Origin: JACDHG01 sp963811585
GTDB taxonomy: Bacteria; Actinomycetota; Actinomycetes; Propionibacteriales; Nocardioidaceae
Assembly (NCBI GenBank): GCA_963811585.1
Contig: CAWERR010000009.1
Location: forward strand, 434,001-498,000
DNA length: 64,000 nucleotides
Direction of reading: 5' to 3'
The notes beneath the pieces are model-generated. The model did not search any database. It was given only the letters and a program-made list of their open reading frames with translations, and had not been told where the DNA came from. The translations under genes were made by a program, and so were the position numbers. Each line of letters starts with the position of its first letter. Position 1 is the stretch's first letter. Shown piece after piece: positions 26,308 to 35,160 of this stretch.

Positions 26308-27603
26308 GTGAGCACTCCGCACATCGTCATCGCCGGTGGAGGCTACGTCGGCATGTACGCCGCGCTGGGCCTGCAGAAGGCATTGCGTCGTGGCGAAGCT
26401 CGGGTCACCGTCATCGACCCCCGGTCGTCGATGACTTACCAGCCCTTCCTTCCCGAGGCCGCTTCCGGCTCACTCGAGCCCCGACACGTGGTCGTGCCAC
26501 TCCGCAAGACCCTGCACGGCTGCGACGTCCTCACGGCGCGAATCACTGCGATCGATCATGCAGCGAAGACGCTCACCGTCGAGCCACCGCAAGGTGAGTC
26601 CTACGAGCTCGCGTACGACGAGCTGGTGGTGGCCATCGGCTCTGTCGCCCGCACCCTGCCCATCCCGGGTCTCAAGGAGCATGGGATGGGGTTCAAGCAG
26701 ATCGAAGAGGCCATTGCACTACGAAACCAGGTGCTCGACCGGCTCGATCTCGCCACGTCCGTGCTCGACCCGGGCACCCGGCAGTGCGCGTTGACGTTCG
26801 TCTTCGTCGGCGGCGGCTACGCGGGAATCGAAGCGCTCGCGGAGATTGAGGACATGGCGCGGTTCGCCACCCGCTACTACGACTCGATCAGTGAGGACGA
26901 CCTTCGGTTCATTCTCGTCGAAGCGTCGGACCGGATCCTGCCCGAGGTGGGACCTGACTTGGGTCGTTACACGGTCCAGCGACTGCGTGACCGCGGCATC
27001 GACGTACGCCTCAACACACGGCTCGAGTCGGCCGAAAACCATCACATCGTGCTCTCCGACGGAGACGAGTTCGATGCTGACACCCTCGTCTGGACCGCCG
27101 GAGTCAAGGCCAACCCGGTGTTGGTCGACAGCGACCTGCCCCTCGACGACAAGGGTCGCGTCAAGGCCCTGCCCAACCTGACGGTCGAGGGCCTCGAGCA
27201 CGTCTGGACCGCCGGCGACAACGCCGCGGTCCCTGACCTCACGAATCCCGGCGAGCTCTGCTCCCCGAGCGCGCAGCATGCAGTGCGCCAGGCCCGGCTG
27301 CTCGCCAAGAACCTGGTGCGGTCGCTGCGCGGTGAGGAGCTCGAGGACTACCGGCACAAGCACGTGGGCTCCGTCGCGAGCCTCGGCCTCCACAAGGGGG
27401 TTGCGCAGGTGTATGGCATCAAGCTCAAGGGCTTGCCAGCCTGGTTCATGCACCGCACCTACCACCTGAGTCGGATGCCGACGCTGAGCAAGAAGATTCG
27501 TGTCGTACTGGACTGGACGCTTGCGTTGTTCTTCAGCCGCGACATCGTGTCGCTGGGGACGCTGCAACGAGCCCGCGACGACTTCGACCGCGCAAACCGC
27601 TGA
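26308..27603 (+). CDS. ndh: Type II NADH:quinone oxidoreductase (NDH-2)
   Basis: Single-subunit, non-proton-pumping NADH dehydrogenase that feeds menaquinone. 431 residues. The FAD site is IVIAGGGYVGMYAALGLQ (residues 4-21), the NADH site is FVFVGGGYAGIEALAEIEDM (about 158-177), and the second FAD motif is VWTAGDNAAVPDL. The C-terminal stretch with HLSRMPTLSKKIRVVLDWTLALFF is the membrane-associated amphipathic region. GTG start with GGAGGGAGGATCCC upstream, a very strong ribosome site. Confidence 0.92.
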   Translation: MSTPHIVIAGGGYVGMYAALGLQKALRRGEARVTVIDPRSSMTYQPFLPEAASGSLEPRHVVVPLRKTLHGCDVLTARITAIDHAAKTLTVEPPQGESYELAYDELVVAIGSVARTLPIPGLKEHGMGFKQIEEAIALRNQVLDRLDLATSVLDPGTRQCALTFVFVGGGYAGIEALAEIEDMARFATRYYDSISEDDLRFILVEASDRILPEVGPDLGRYTVQRLRDRGIDVRLNTRLESAENHHIVLSDGDEFDADTLVWTAGVKANPVLVDSDLPLDDKGRVKALPNLTVEGLEHVWTAGDNAAVPDLTNPGELCSPSAQHAVRQARLLAKNLVRSLRGEELEDYRHKHVGSVASLGLHKGVAQVYGIKLKGLPAWFMHRTYHLSRMPTLSKKIRVVLDWTLALFFSRDIVSLGTLQRARDDFDRANR

Positions 27604-27609
27604 GCCCGC

Positions 27610-27655
27610 TGCGTCCGTAACTCCGGTCGCGATAGCGCTCAGTTGCACGGACGCA
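27610..27655 (+). terminator. Candidate terminator after ndh
   Basis: TGCGTCCGT (27610-27618) and ACGGACGCA (27647-27655) are a perfect 9-bp inverted repeat, with an additional GCGAT/GCGCT-rich loop of 28 bases, starting 7 bases after the ndh stop. No T tract follows, so it is a hairpin of the kind often seen at actinobacterial gene ends rather than a classical terminator. Confidence 0.4.
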
Positions 27656-27700
27656 AGGGGCGCGGCGGGGTGGCGGCTCTACGATGAGACGCGGCGAGCG

Positions 27701-27774
27701 GCCCCCGTATCCCAACTGGCAGAGGACGCACCCTTAAAAGGTGCTCAGTGTGGGTTCGAATCCCACCGGGGGCA
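27701..27774 (+). tRNA. tRNA with anticodon TAA (reads leucine codons TTA/TTG) but short variable loop
   Basis: Cloverleaf: acceptor GCCCCCG (27701-27707) with CGGGGGC (27767-27773), discriminator A 27774; a weak D stem TCC/GGA (27710-27712, 27724-27726); anticodon stem GCACC (27728-27732) with GGTGC (27740-27744), loop CTTAAAA, anticodon TAA at 27735-27737; variable loop only TCAGT; T stem GTGGG/CCCAC with loop TTCGAAT. Bacterial tRNA-Leu normally has a long variable arm, so either this is an atypical leucine tRNA or it is charged with another amino acid. TACGAT at 27680 is a likely -10. The CCA is only partly encoded (CC then T). Confidence 0.85.
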
Positions 27775-27950
27775 CCTCCGATCGGCGACGAACTTGCCCT
27801 AGCGCTCGGAGTCCGTCAGTCGTAGATTGCTGGAATTAGGTATTGCCAACCGGTAAGCAGCCCAGGCCCCGGTCCCGAGCCGAGGACCGAGCTCTTACCT
27901 GCTGGCCATACGTGCCAGTCGGAATGTGCGGACTTCATTGGGGTTCTGCG

Positions 27951-30290
27951 GTGGTAGCTGCAGCGGGGCGACAACGTCGGCGGTTCATCATCCGCGGCGT
28001 CGTGCAAGGCGTGGGTTTTCGCCCCCACGTCTACGCACTCGCGAGATCACTCGACCTGGCGGGAGGTGTGTGGAACGACGCCAACGGGGTCGTCGCCGAA
28101 GTCGAGGGCGACCAGGCAACGCTGGACGCCTTCGGCAGGCGCGTTGAGGCTGACGCGCCTCCTCTTGCGTCGGTGGCTGACGTGTCGTGGACGACGACGG
28201 CCTGCCGGGGCGGCACGGAGTTCGCCGTCCGCGCCTCGGAGTCAGGTCCAGGCCGGACCTTCGTCTCGCCGGACGTGACGATCTGCGAGGCGTGCCTCGA
28301 TGACCTTCGAGACCCGGAGAACCGCCGCTTCCGTCACCCGTTCGTCACCTGCACCAACTGCGGCCCGCGGTTCACGATCACGACTGGGCTTCCCTACGAC
28401 CGGCCGACGACGACCATGGCCGGCTTCGCGATGTGCGCGGACTGCGCTGCCGAGTACGTCGACCCGGGTGACCGCCGCTTCCACGCGCAGACGATCTGCT
28501 GTCCCTCATGCGGGCCTACCCTGTCGCTGACCGGTCCGGACCGGGCGACCGCCACCGGCGAGGACGCCATCGCCGAAGCGCGCAGGCTGCTCGTCGAGGG
28601 CGCGGTCGTGGCGGTCAAGGGCCTGGGCGGCTACCACCTCGCCTGCGACGCAACCAACGAAACCTCCGTCCTGACGCTGCGAAAGCGCAAGCAACGCGGC
28701 GACAAGCCCTTCGCGGTGATGGTGGCCGACCCGAGCGTTGCCGAGCGCTTCGTCGAGCTCTCCGAGGCAGCCGCGGACCTGCTGACAGGGCGCAGTCACC
28801 CCGTTGTGCTCGCGCCCCGACTCGGTGACACGTCGCTCAGCCGCGCGGTCGCACCGGGCAACGCCGATGTCGGCCTGATGCTGGCCTACACGCCCATGCA
28901 CCACCTCTTGCTCGGCCTGCCGGGAGATGTCCGTGGCCCCGAGGCACTGGTCATGACGAGTGGCAACCTGGCGGGCGAGCCCATCGTCTTCGACGACACG
29001 GACGCTCTCCAGCGCCTTGCCGACCTTGCCGACGCGTGGTTGACCCACGATCGCCCGATCCATGTTCCCTGCGACGACTCGGTCACCCTTGCGATCGACG
29101 GCCGGGAGTCCCCGATCCGTCGGTCGCGCGGCCAGGCTCCGCTGCCACTGGATCTGCCCTTCGATTCACCGTCGGCTCTCGGAGTCGGTGCGGACTTGAA
29201 GAACACCTTCTGCCTCGCCCAGGGCCGACTGGCGTGGATGTCAGCGCACATCGGTGACATGGACGACCTGTCGACCCTCCTTGCGTACGGACTCGCAGAG
29301 CAGCACCTGGAGATGCTGACGGGAGTCAGCCCGACTGCCCTGGCCGCCGATCGGCATCCGGCGTACCGGTCTCGCAGCTGGGCGCTCACCCAGGCGGACG
29401 GTCGGCCGGTGACTGGCGTGCAGCACCATCACGCCCACGTCGCCGCCACCATGGCTGACAACCGGGTGCCCGATGGCATCCACGTGCTCGGCGTTGCCTT
29501 TGACGGAACGGGTTACGGCGAGGACGGTGCCGTGTGGGGCGGGGAGTTCCTGATCGCCGACTACCGCTCGTTCGACCGGGCAACTCATCTTGCATACGTC
29601 CCTCTCCCGGGTGGTGACGCTGGCGTGCGCAACCCCAATCGGATGGCGCTCTCGCACTTGCGGAGCGCGGGCGTCGACTGGGATCCGGCGATGCCGTGTA
29701 TGCGTGCGAGCGATCCCGACGAGCTCGCTCTGCTCGACCGGCAGCTCGACACCGGATTCGGCTGCGCGCCGACCTCGAGCATGGGCCGCCTCTTCGACGC
29801 AGTCGCGTCGATCGCCGGCGTCTGCCACCGGGCCGGGTATGACGCACAAGCCGCCATGGAGCTCGAGGCTCTTGCGCGTTCCGTCGGTCGGGTGGAGGGC
29901 TACCGGTTCGGCCTCGCTGAGTCCTCGACCATGCCCGTAGATCCCGGTCCGGTGATCAGGCAGGCATCCTCCGACATCCTCAGCGGGACACCTCCGGAGT
30001 TGGTCGCCGCAAGGTTCCAGCAGGGCGTCGTCGACATGGTCCTCACGGTGCTCCGCCGGCTGCGCGACGAGACCGGCCTCACGCACGTCACGCTCAGCGG
30101 CGGTGTCTTCCTCAACCGCTTCCTGACCTCTCGCTGCGCCAGCACGCTGACGGCGGACAACTTCGAAGTACTGCAGCACCACCGGGTTCCGGCCAGTGAC
30201 GCGGGGATCGCCCTGGGTCAAGTGGCCGTGCTCGCTCACATGCACCAGCCACCTCGCACGACCACCAGACGGCCGAAGCCGTCGGAATAG
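27951..30290 (+). CDS. hypF: Carbamoyltransferase HypF, [NiFe]-hydrogenase maturation
   Basis: Makes the cyanide ligand precursor: carbamoyl phosphate to carbamoyl adenylate, passed to HypE. About 779 residues with domains in order: acylphosphatase (RGVVQGVGFRPHVYAL, near the N-terminus), two zinc fingers (CEACLDDLRD with TCTNCGP; CADCAAEYVD with CCPSCGP), YrdC-like (VKGLGGYHLACDATNE, KRGDKPFAVM-type region) and Kae1-like carbamoyltransferase (VQHHHAHVAATMADN, GVAFDGTGYGEDG, SGGVFLNRF). Start uncertain: GTG 27951 places 12 residues before the acylphosphatase motif as in other HypF, with GGGG upstream; ATG 27924 adds nine, and the frame is open to 27843. First gene of hypFCDE. Confidence 0.9.
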   Translation: MVAAAGRQRRRFIIRGVVQGVGFRPHVYALARSLDLAGGVWNDANGVVAEVEGDQATLDAFGRRVEADAPPLASVADVSWTTTACRGGTEFAVRASESGPGRTFVSPDVTICEACLDDLRDPENRRFRHPFVTCTNCGPRFTITTGLPYDRPTTTMAGFAMCADCAAEYVDPGDRRFHAQTICCPSCGPTLSLTGPDRATATGEDAIAEARRLLVEGAVVAVKGLGGYHLACDATNETSVLTLRKRKQRGDKPFAVMVADPSVAERFVELSEAAADLLTGRSHPVVLAPRLGDTSLSRAVAPGNADVGLMLAYTPMHHLLLGLPGDVRGPEALVMTSGNLAGEPIVFDDTDALQRLADLADAWLTHDRPIHVPCDDSVTLAIDGRESPIRRSRGQAPLPLDLPFDSPSALGVGADLKNTFCLAQGRLAWMSAHIGDMDDLSTLLAYGLAEQHLEMLTGVSPTALAADRHPAYRSRSWALTQADGRPVTGVQHHHAHVAATMADNRVPDGIHVLGVAFDGTGYGEDGAVWGGEFLIADYRSFDRATHLAYVPLPGGDAGVRNPNRMALSHLRSAGVDWDPAMPCMRASDPDELALLDRQLDTGFGCAPTSSMGRLFDAVASIAGVCHRAGYDAQAAMELEALARSVGRVEGYRFGLAESSTMPVDPGPVIRQASSDILSGTPPELVAARFQQGVVDMVLTVLRRLRDETGLTHVTLSGGVFLNRFLTSRCASTLTADNFEVLQHHRVPASDAGIALGQVAVLAHMHQPPRTTTRRPKPSE

Positions 30291-30298
30291 GAGATGCC

Positions 30299-30652
30299 AT
30301 GTGCCTAGCGGTTCCTGGACAGGTTCTCTCGATCGCCGAAAGCGACGGGACGCTCATGGCCCAGGTCGACTTCGGCGGAGTGACCAAGGAGGTGTGCCTG
30401 GAGTATGTCCCTGACTTGCAGGTTGGCGAGTACACCATCGTTCACGTCGGGTTCGCCCTCCAGCGGCTCGACGAGCAGTCGGCTCTCGACACCCTCGAGG
30501 TCTTCCGTCAGATGGGAGAGCTCGAAGCGGAGTTCGGCGACCACTGGGGCAGAGCGGCCGAGCAGGCCGGTATGCCGAGACCCGACTTGCAGAGTCCAGG
30601 CGAGCCCACCGCACACCCGCAGAGCCCACACGGGGAAGGAGACGTGTCATGA
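30299..30652 (+). CDS. hypC: HypC/HybG/HupF family hydrogenase assembly chaperone
   Basis: Binds HypD and the hydrogenase large-subunit precursor and carries the Fe(CN)2CO unit. The essential N-terminal motif MCLAVPGQV is present with the catalytic Cys2. The protein has 117 residues, longer than the usual 75-95: after the OB-fold (about 80 residues) a Pro/His/Gly-rich tail extends the C-terminus. ATG 30299 follows hypF by 8 bases with AGGAGATGCC upstream. The stop overlaps the start of hypD. Confidence 0.92.
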   Translation: MCLAVPGQVLSIAESDGTLMAQVDFGGVTKEVCLEYVPDLQVGEYTIVHVGFALQRLDEQSALDTLEVFRQMGELEAEFGDHWGRAAEQAGMPRPDLQSPGEPTAHPQSPHGEGDVS

Positions 30653-31791
30653 AGTACCTCGAGGAGTTCCAGGACCCGGCCCTTGCCGAGCGGATTCTCG
30701 AAGACATCCACGCGACGGCCAAGCAGCCCTGGGCGATGATGGAGGTCTGCGGTGGACAGACGCACTCGATCATCAGGCACGGCCTCGACCAGTTGCTACC
30801 TGAGGGCATCGAGCTGATCCACGGGCCGGGGTGCCCGGTCTGTGTCACCCCGCTGGAGATCATCGACAAGGCGCTGGAGATCGCTGCCCGACCGGACGTG
30901 ATCTTCTGCTCGTTCGGAGACATGCTGCGGGTGCCAGGGAGCAGCGATGACCTGTTCCGGATCAAGAGCGCAGGTGGCGACGTACGCGTTGTCTACTCCC
31001 CGCTCGATGCGCTCAAGATCGCCATGAACAACCCGGACCGCGAGGTGGTCTTCTTCGGAATCGGCTTCGAGACCACCGCACCTCCGAACGCCATGACGGT
31101 CTACCAGGCGAAGAAGCTCGGCATCGAGAACTTCAGCCTGCTGGTCAGCCATGTGCGGGTGCCACCGGCGATCGAGGCGATCATGACCTCGCCGGTCTGC
31201 CGAGTGCAGGCGTTCCTCGCGGCCGGGCACGTGTGCACGGTGATGGGCATCGGCGAGTATCCAGACCTGTCGGCCCGATTCAAGGTGCCGATCGTGGTGA
31301 CCGGCTTCGAACCCCTCGACATCCTCGAAGGCATTCGGCGTGCGGTCCACCAGCTCGAGGAGGGTCGGTATGAGGTGGAGAACGCCTACCCACGCGTCGT
31401 CTCCCCCGAGGGCAACCCGGTGGCGCGGAAGATGCTCGAGGACGTCTTCGAAGTCGTCGACCGGTCCTGGCGCGGCATCGGGATGATTCCGCAGAGCGGA
31501 TGGCGGTTGTCGGAGCGCTACCAGCCGTTCGACGCGGAGCACCGTTTCGCGGTGACCGCCATGCACAGCGAGGAGTCCTCGATCTGCCGTAGTGGCGAGG
31601 TGCTGCAGGGCCTGATCAAACCCCACGAGTGCTCGGCCTTCGGCACGGAGTGCACCCCGCGCAAGCCGCTCGGCGCAACGATGGTCTCCAGTGAGGGCGC
31701 CTGTGCGGCGTACTACCTCTACCGACGGATGGAGACGACCGAGCAGCCGGCGGGGTCCGAGCGACAGGCGGAGGTGACTTCCGTTGGCTGA
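30649..31791 (+). CDS. hypD: Hydrogenase formation protein HypD
   Basis: Iron-sulfur scaffold where Fe, CN and CO are assembled with HypC. 380 residues. Conserved blocks: MEVCGGQTHSI (residues 25-35, Cys for the active site), GPGCPVCVTPLEIID (about 61-75), FCSFGDMLRVPGS, FGIGFETTAP, HVCTVMG and, near the C-terminus, EECSAFGTEC-like cysteines (HECSAFGTECTPRKPLG) that ligate the [4Fe-4S] cluster. ATG 30649 overlaps the hypC stop by four bases. Confidence 0.93.
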   Translation: MKYLEEFQDPALAERILEDIHATAKQPWAMMEVCGGQTHSIIRHGLDQLLPEGIELIHGPGCPVCVTPLEIIDKALEIAARPDVIFCSFGDMLRVPGSSDDLFRIKSAGGDVRVVYSPLDALKIAMNNPDREVVFFGIGFETTAPPNAMTVYQAKKLGIENFSLLVSHVRVPPAIEAIMTSPVCRVQAFLAAGHVCTVMGIGEYPDLSARFKVPIVVTGFEPLDILEGIRRAVHQLEEGRYEVENAYPRVVSPEGNPVARKMLEDVFEVVDRSWRGIGMIPQSGWRLSERYQPFDAEHRFAVTAMHSEESSICRSGEVLQGLIKPHECSAFGTECTPRKPLGATMVSSEGACAAYYLYRRMETTEQPAGSERQAEVTSVG

Positions 31792-32869
31792 GCCAATCAC
31801 GCTGCCTCCTTACGAGGAAGCGCCGAACTTCGAGGGCTGGACCTGCCCGCTTCCGCTGCGGGACAGCCCGACCGTGCAGATGGGACATGGGGGAGGAGGG
31901 GCGATGTCGGCGGAGCTGGTCGACCACGTGTTCCTGCCCAGCTTCGCCGACGCGGCCCTCGAACAGTTAGGTGACTCGGCAGTCGTGCCCTTCGCGGGTG
32001 GTCGGCTGGCGTTCTCGACCGACTCGTTCGTCGTGCGCCCACTGTTCTTCCCGGGCGGCAGCATCGGCGACCTCGCGGTGAACGGGACCGTCAATGACCT
32101 GGCGATGAGTGGTGCGAGCCCGCTCTTCCTCTCGACCGCGTTCATCCTGGAGGAGGGGACGGACATCACCATGGTCGGCGCCATCTCCAAGCGACTGGGC
32201 GAGGCGGCCGTGCGAGCAGGAGTACGCATCGTGACTGGTGACACCAAGGTGGTGGAGTCCGGTCACGGTGACGGGGTGTACATCAACACGGCTGGTGTCG
32301 GCGTCGTACCGGACGGAGTGGAGATCCGCCCTGACCGCGCGCGGCCGGGCGACGTCGTCATAGTCAGCGGTGACATCGGCGTGCACGGCATCGCGATCAT
32401 GAGTGTGCGCGAAGGCCTGAAGTTCGGCACGGAGGTCGAGAGCGACTGCCAGCCTTTGAATGGGCTTGTCGAGCAGATGCTCGGGGTCGGCAAAGACATC
32501 CATGTGCTGCGCGACCCGACGCGGGGTGGCCTGGCCAGCTCGCTCAACGAGATCGCGAGGGCATCGAAGGTGGGCGTGGCGCTGGTCGAGCGCCAGCTGC
32601 CCATCCCGGAGGTCGTGGCGAACGCCTGCTCCTTCCTCGGCCTGGATCCCCTTCAGGTCGCCAACGAAGGGAAGCTAGTCGCGTTCGTTGCCCCGGAGGA
32701 CGCCGACGAGGTTCTTGAGGCGATGCAGTCCCACCCGGCGGGAGCCGGCGCCTGCGTGATCGGGGAGTGCGTGGAGAAGCATCCCGGCATGGTGTCCACC
32801 ACGACAGGTTTCGGCGCCTCGAGGATCGTCGACCTGCCCATCGGCGAGCAGCTGCCGCGCATCTGCTGA
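31784..32869 (+). CDS. hypE: Hydrogenase expression/formation protein HypE
   Basis: Dehydrates the thiocarboxamide on its C-terminal Cys to thiocyanate, the cyanide donor. 361 residues, PurM/ThiL-like fold with the ATP-binding segments GHGGGGAMSAELV and GDTKVVESGHGDGVYINT. The chain ends in LPRIC, so the essential terminal Cys is present. TTG 31784 is the chosen start: GGAGG lies 8 bases upstream and it overlaps the hypD stop by 8 bases. The gene contains a rare TTA leucine codon (31967-31969). Confidence 0.92.
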   Translation: MAEPITLPPYEEAPNFEGWTCPLPLRDSPTVQMGHGGGGAMSAELVDHVFLPSFADAALEQLGDSAVVPFAGGRLAFSTDSFVVRPLFFPGGSIGDLAVNGTVNDLAMSGASPLFLSTAFILEEGTDITMVGAISKRLGEAAVRAGVRIVTGDTKVVESGHGDGVYINTAGVGVVPDGVEIRPDRARPGDVVIVSGDIGVHGIAIMSVREGLKFGTEVESDCQPLNGLVEQMLGVGKDIHVLRDPTRGGLASSLNEIARASKVGVALVERQLPIPEVVANACSFLGLDPLQVANEGKLVAFVAPEDADEVLEAMQSHPAGAGACVIGECVEKHPGMVSTTTGFGASRIVDLPIGEQLPRIC

Positions 32870-32873
32870 CGAC

Positions 32874-33181
32874 ATGAAGTTCCTCGTCATCTGGAGCCTT
32901 GAACAGTCGCTGCTGTCCGACGCGATGGTGCGCGCCATTGCGCGAATGCCGGAGTACGGCACCCGCCTGGAGGAGCAGAGGAAGGTGCTGCTGCGCTACC
33001 ACATCGTGGAGCTCACGGCGGTGCCTGGATCTACGACGTCGACTCGCACGAGGAGTTCGAGCGGCTCCTCGCCATGGCGCCGGTCTTCAACTTCTCCAAG
33101 TACACGATCCATCCGCTGGCAGACATGACGGGCGCAGATATGACGGGCGCTGAGATCACGGGAGTCGACCATGCCACCTGA
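32874..33181 (+). pseudogene. Small muconolactone-isomerase-like (DUF3303-like) protein, frameshifted
   Basis: Two overlapping frames make one sensible protein of about 102 residues. Frame one gives MKFLVIWSLEQSLLSDAMVR and on to RYHIV; frame two, from 33008, gives GAHGGAWIYDVDSHEEFERL, then APVFNFSKYTIHPLADMTG, ending at TGA 33179-33181. One missing G near 33008 explains the break. This is the compact ferredoxin-like fold seen in muconolactone-isomerase-type proteins. The C-terminal end is an in-frame repeat (MTGAD, MTGAE, ITGVD) from three 15-base units. It lies 4 bases after hypE and overlaps the XRE gene, so it belongs to the hydrogenase operon. Function unknown. Confidence 0.7.
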
Positions 33182-33587
33182 GACGCCACGGGAGCTGGCT
33201 TCCCGCGACGAGTGGAGCACGCGACGCCATCTGGTGGTGAGCGAGCGCCTTCGCAGGCGGCGTCGAGAGCTGGGGCTCACGCAGATGGATGTCGTGGTTC
33301 GGCTGCAGAGCCTCGGGGTGAACACAAGCAACAAGACGGTGTCCAGCCTCGAGCACGGGGCCGGCCTCCACCTGGCCAAGCTGCCCGAGATCGCCAGAGC
33401 GCTCGAATGCACCATCACCTACCTCGTGGGGCTGACCGACACTCCGGCCCGCTGGGAGCCCGATGACCCGGCCCTCACGAGACGGGAAGCCGCTCCTCGA
33501 CCGGTGCAGCGCAGCCATCCCCGACCACCGTCCGAGCGGCCGTGGATCCTTGGCCCGCTGGAGCTGCCTGGTAAGACCCGCGCTTGA
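33171..33587 (+). CDS. XRE-family helix-turn-helix protein
   Basis: Predicted DNA-binding regulator of 138 residues. The Cro/C1-type HTH spans about residues 22-85: VVSERLRRRRRELGLTQMDV followed by NTSNKTVSSLEHGAGLHL and the closing ARALECTITYLVGLT. The C-terminal part is Pro/Arg-rich without a recognisable domain. ATG 33171 lies inside the end of the frameshifted small gene, so the two are coupled. It probably regulates this hydrogenase-accessory operon, but no operator is evident. Confidence 0.8.
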   Translation: MPPETPRELASRDEWSTRRHLVVSERLRRRRRELGLTQMDVVVRLQSLGVNTSNKTVSSLEHGAGLHLAKLPEIARALECTITYLVGLTDTPARWEPDDPALTRREAAPRPVQRSHPRPPSERPWILGPLELPGKTRA

Positions 33588-33620
33588 TGGCGGGCCTAGG
33601 ACGAGGGTTGGGCGAGGGCC

Positions 33621-34355
33621 TTGAGTGAGCGCGGCGCACTGCTGTTCGCGCGCTACGCCTACCCGCCTAACGCCTTGGGCTACTGCGGACCCCCCGGTGC
33701 CGAGGTGATGCTGTCGTCGGATGCGACCGAGGAGATCGAGCGGCGGGCACGACGCTTCGAAGGTGCGTGGGCGTACCTGCAGGTGATCGCCGAGTGCTCG
33801 GAGATCACCGACCCGCTGGACGAGCGTGCGGTCGAGGCGTACTGGGTCGGCAACGACCTCCTCGACCGCGTGGACCCGGCTCGGCTCGTGGTGCGTCTCT
33901 CTGAGCTGTTCCGCGGCCAGATCGGCGGGACGTGGCGTGAGGCCTCCGCCCGGGCACGTCCCCATCACAGCTTCCAGGTGTTCGAGGTCTACCCCTGGGC
34001 CGAGCGACTCACGCCTGGCAAGGGATCCCCCAAGAACCAGACTGTGGCCCAGATCCTGGATCGTTGCCGGATCCGAACTGGCCGCGTCCGGGAGGTCCGG
34101 GGCGAGCAGGCGTTGGTGGAGTCACGAGAGTTGGAGTGGGACGGCCGTTTCCTCACCCGCTCGGACCGACAGGAGGAATGGGCCACCTGGTCGGTGGGAG
34201 GCTCGTCGCTACTCGAAGGGCTGGCTCCGGGCGACGCCGTCGCGCTGCACTGGGACTGGATCTGCGACGTGCTGACCGACGAGCAAGTACGCCGGATCGA
34301 GACCGCCGAGGACGCCCAGCTGGTGAGTCTGGGCTTGGTCAGCACGAGCCGGTGA
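33621..34355 (+). CDS. DUF6390-type protein linked to hydrogenase loci
   Basis: Protein of 244 residues without a known activity. The N-terminus ALLFARYAYPPNALGYCGPP is the hallmark of this family, which I recall as accompanying [NiFe]-hydrogenase genes in actinobacteria (recalled, not searched). The middle has HHSFQVFEVYPWAERL and the C-terminus WDWICDVLTDEQVRRIE, with many Trp/Tyr residues and one conserved-looking Cys at the N-terminus. TTG start with GAGGG upstream. Last plus-strand gene of the hypF-to-here cluster. Confidence 0.65.
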   Translation: MSERGALLFARYAYPPNALGYCGPPGAEVMLSSDATEEIERRARRFEGAWAYLQVIAECSEITDPLDERAVEAYWVGNDLLDRVDPARLVVRLSELFRGQIGGTWREASARARPHHSFQVFEVYPWAERLTPGKGSPKNQTVAQILDRCRIRTGRVREVRGEQALVESRELEWDGRFLTRSDRQEEWATWSVGGSSLLEGLAPGDAVALHWDWICDVLTDEQVRRIETAEDAQLVSLGLVSTSR

Positions 34356-34358
34356 GGA

Positions 34359-35106
34359 TCACTTCTCGTCTCGGTCGTACGGACTGCACAGTCGCTTCGC
34401 TGCATCGGCGGCCCGCAGAATCGCGTCCAGCGGGCTGCGTCCCGTTTGCCTGGCGGGTGCCGCGTCGAGTCTGGGGCAGTGCCCTCGCCTTCCGACCCCG
34501 TTAGCGCGGGCAATGAGGAGAGTCAGCGCAGCGGACAAGTCGCCGGCAGTTTTCAACGGCTGTTCGAAGTCGAGCCGTCGGTCTCGATGACCTGTGGCGC
34601 ACTGGAGGCGTAGCCCGAGCCCGCAGCGATCCAGCCGGAGGGGCCACACGCGGACCACGGCCTGGAGGTCATCGGGGTCGAGGAGCCGGGCCAGCGCTTG
34701 AGCACGTCGTCGTGCTGTGACGGCAGGTGGGCTAGTACCGACGCTTCGTGCTCGATCAAGGGATCTGGTGAGGCCGCCAGCAGGTCGACAAGCTTCACCT
34801 CCACCGAGGTGCAACCCTCGATCAGGTCGACGCGCCGAGCCTGGAGGTGCAACCCGTCGCATTCGTCTTGAGTCGCGTCGTAGCCGGTGACATGCAGCCG
34901 GGCACGGATGCGCTCCGGCATCGCCAGCGGGGCCGCGTCGGCCACCTCGATCACGCATCGCGCCCCGGTTGGTCGAGCTGGGCAGGACTCGATCTGCACG
35001 CGGTTGCTTGACCAGTGCATGTGCTCAGGTCGGTCGCCGCGGGTGACTTGGACCGTGAGCGCGGTGGCCAAGATGGTGCGGGCCCTTTCGGCCGGGGTGA
35101 CGTCAT
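34359..35106 (-). pseudogene. DUF2470 domain protein, disrupted by one or two frameshifts
   Basis: Reading backwards from about 35106, the expected family order appears in pieces: ATG 35106 with AAGGAG ten bases upstream, then (after a probable one-base loss near 35094) AERARTILATALTVQVTRGD, MHWSSNRVQIESC, RCVIEVADAAPLAMPERIR, EVKLVDLLAASPDPLIEHEA, HLPSQHDDVL; then a clear shift near 34699 after which the correct continuation is QALARLLDPDDLQAVVRVWP, GLRLQCATGHRDRRLDF and LLIARAN. Members of this family occur in haem-utilisation proteins such as HugZ and next to siderophore genes. Here it is divergent from the iron-uptake operon across an iron box, which fits iron regulation. Broken gene or sequence error. 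Confidence 0.65.
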
Positions 35107-35160
35107 ACCTGGCTCACTCCTTGGGTGCGGCGGCGGCCCCTCCGGATGAAGAAGAGACTC

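Noticed and set aside
27701..27774. The TAA tRNA as an integration site of a genomic island
   Set aside because: I found no second copy of its 3' end downstream and no integrase, so an att site is not supported.
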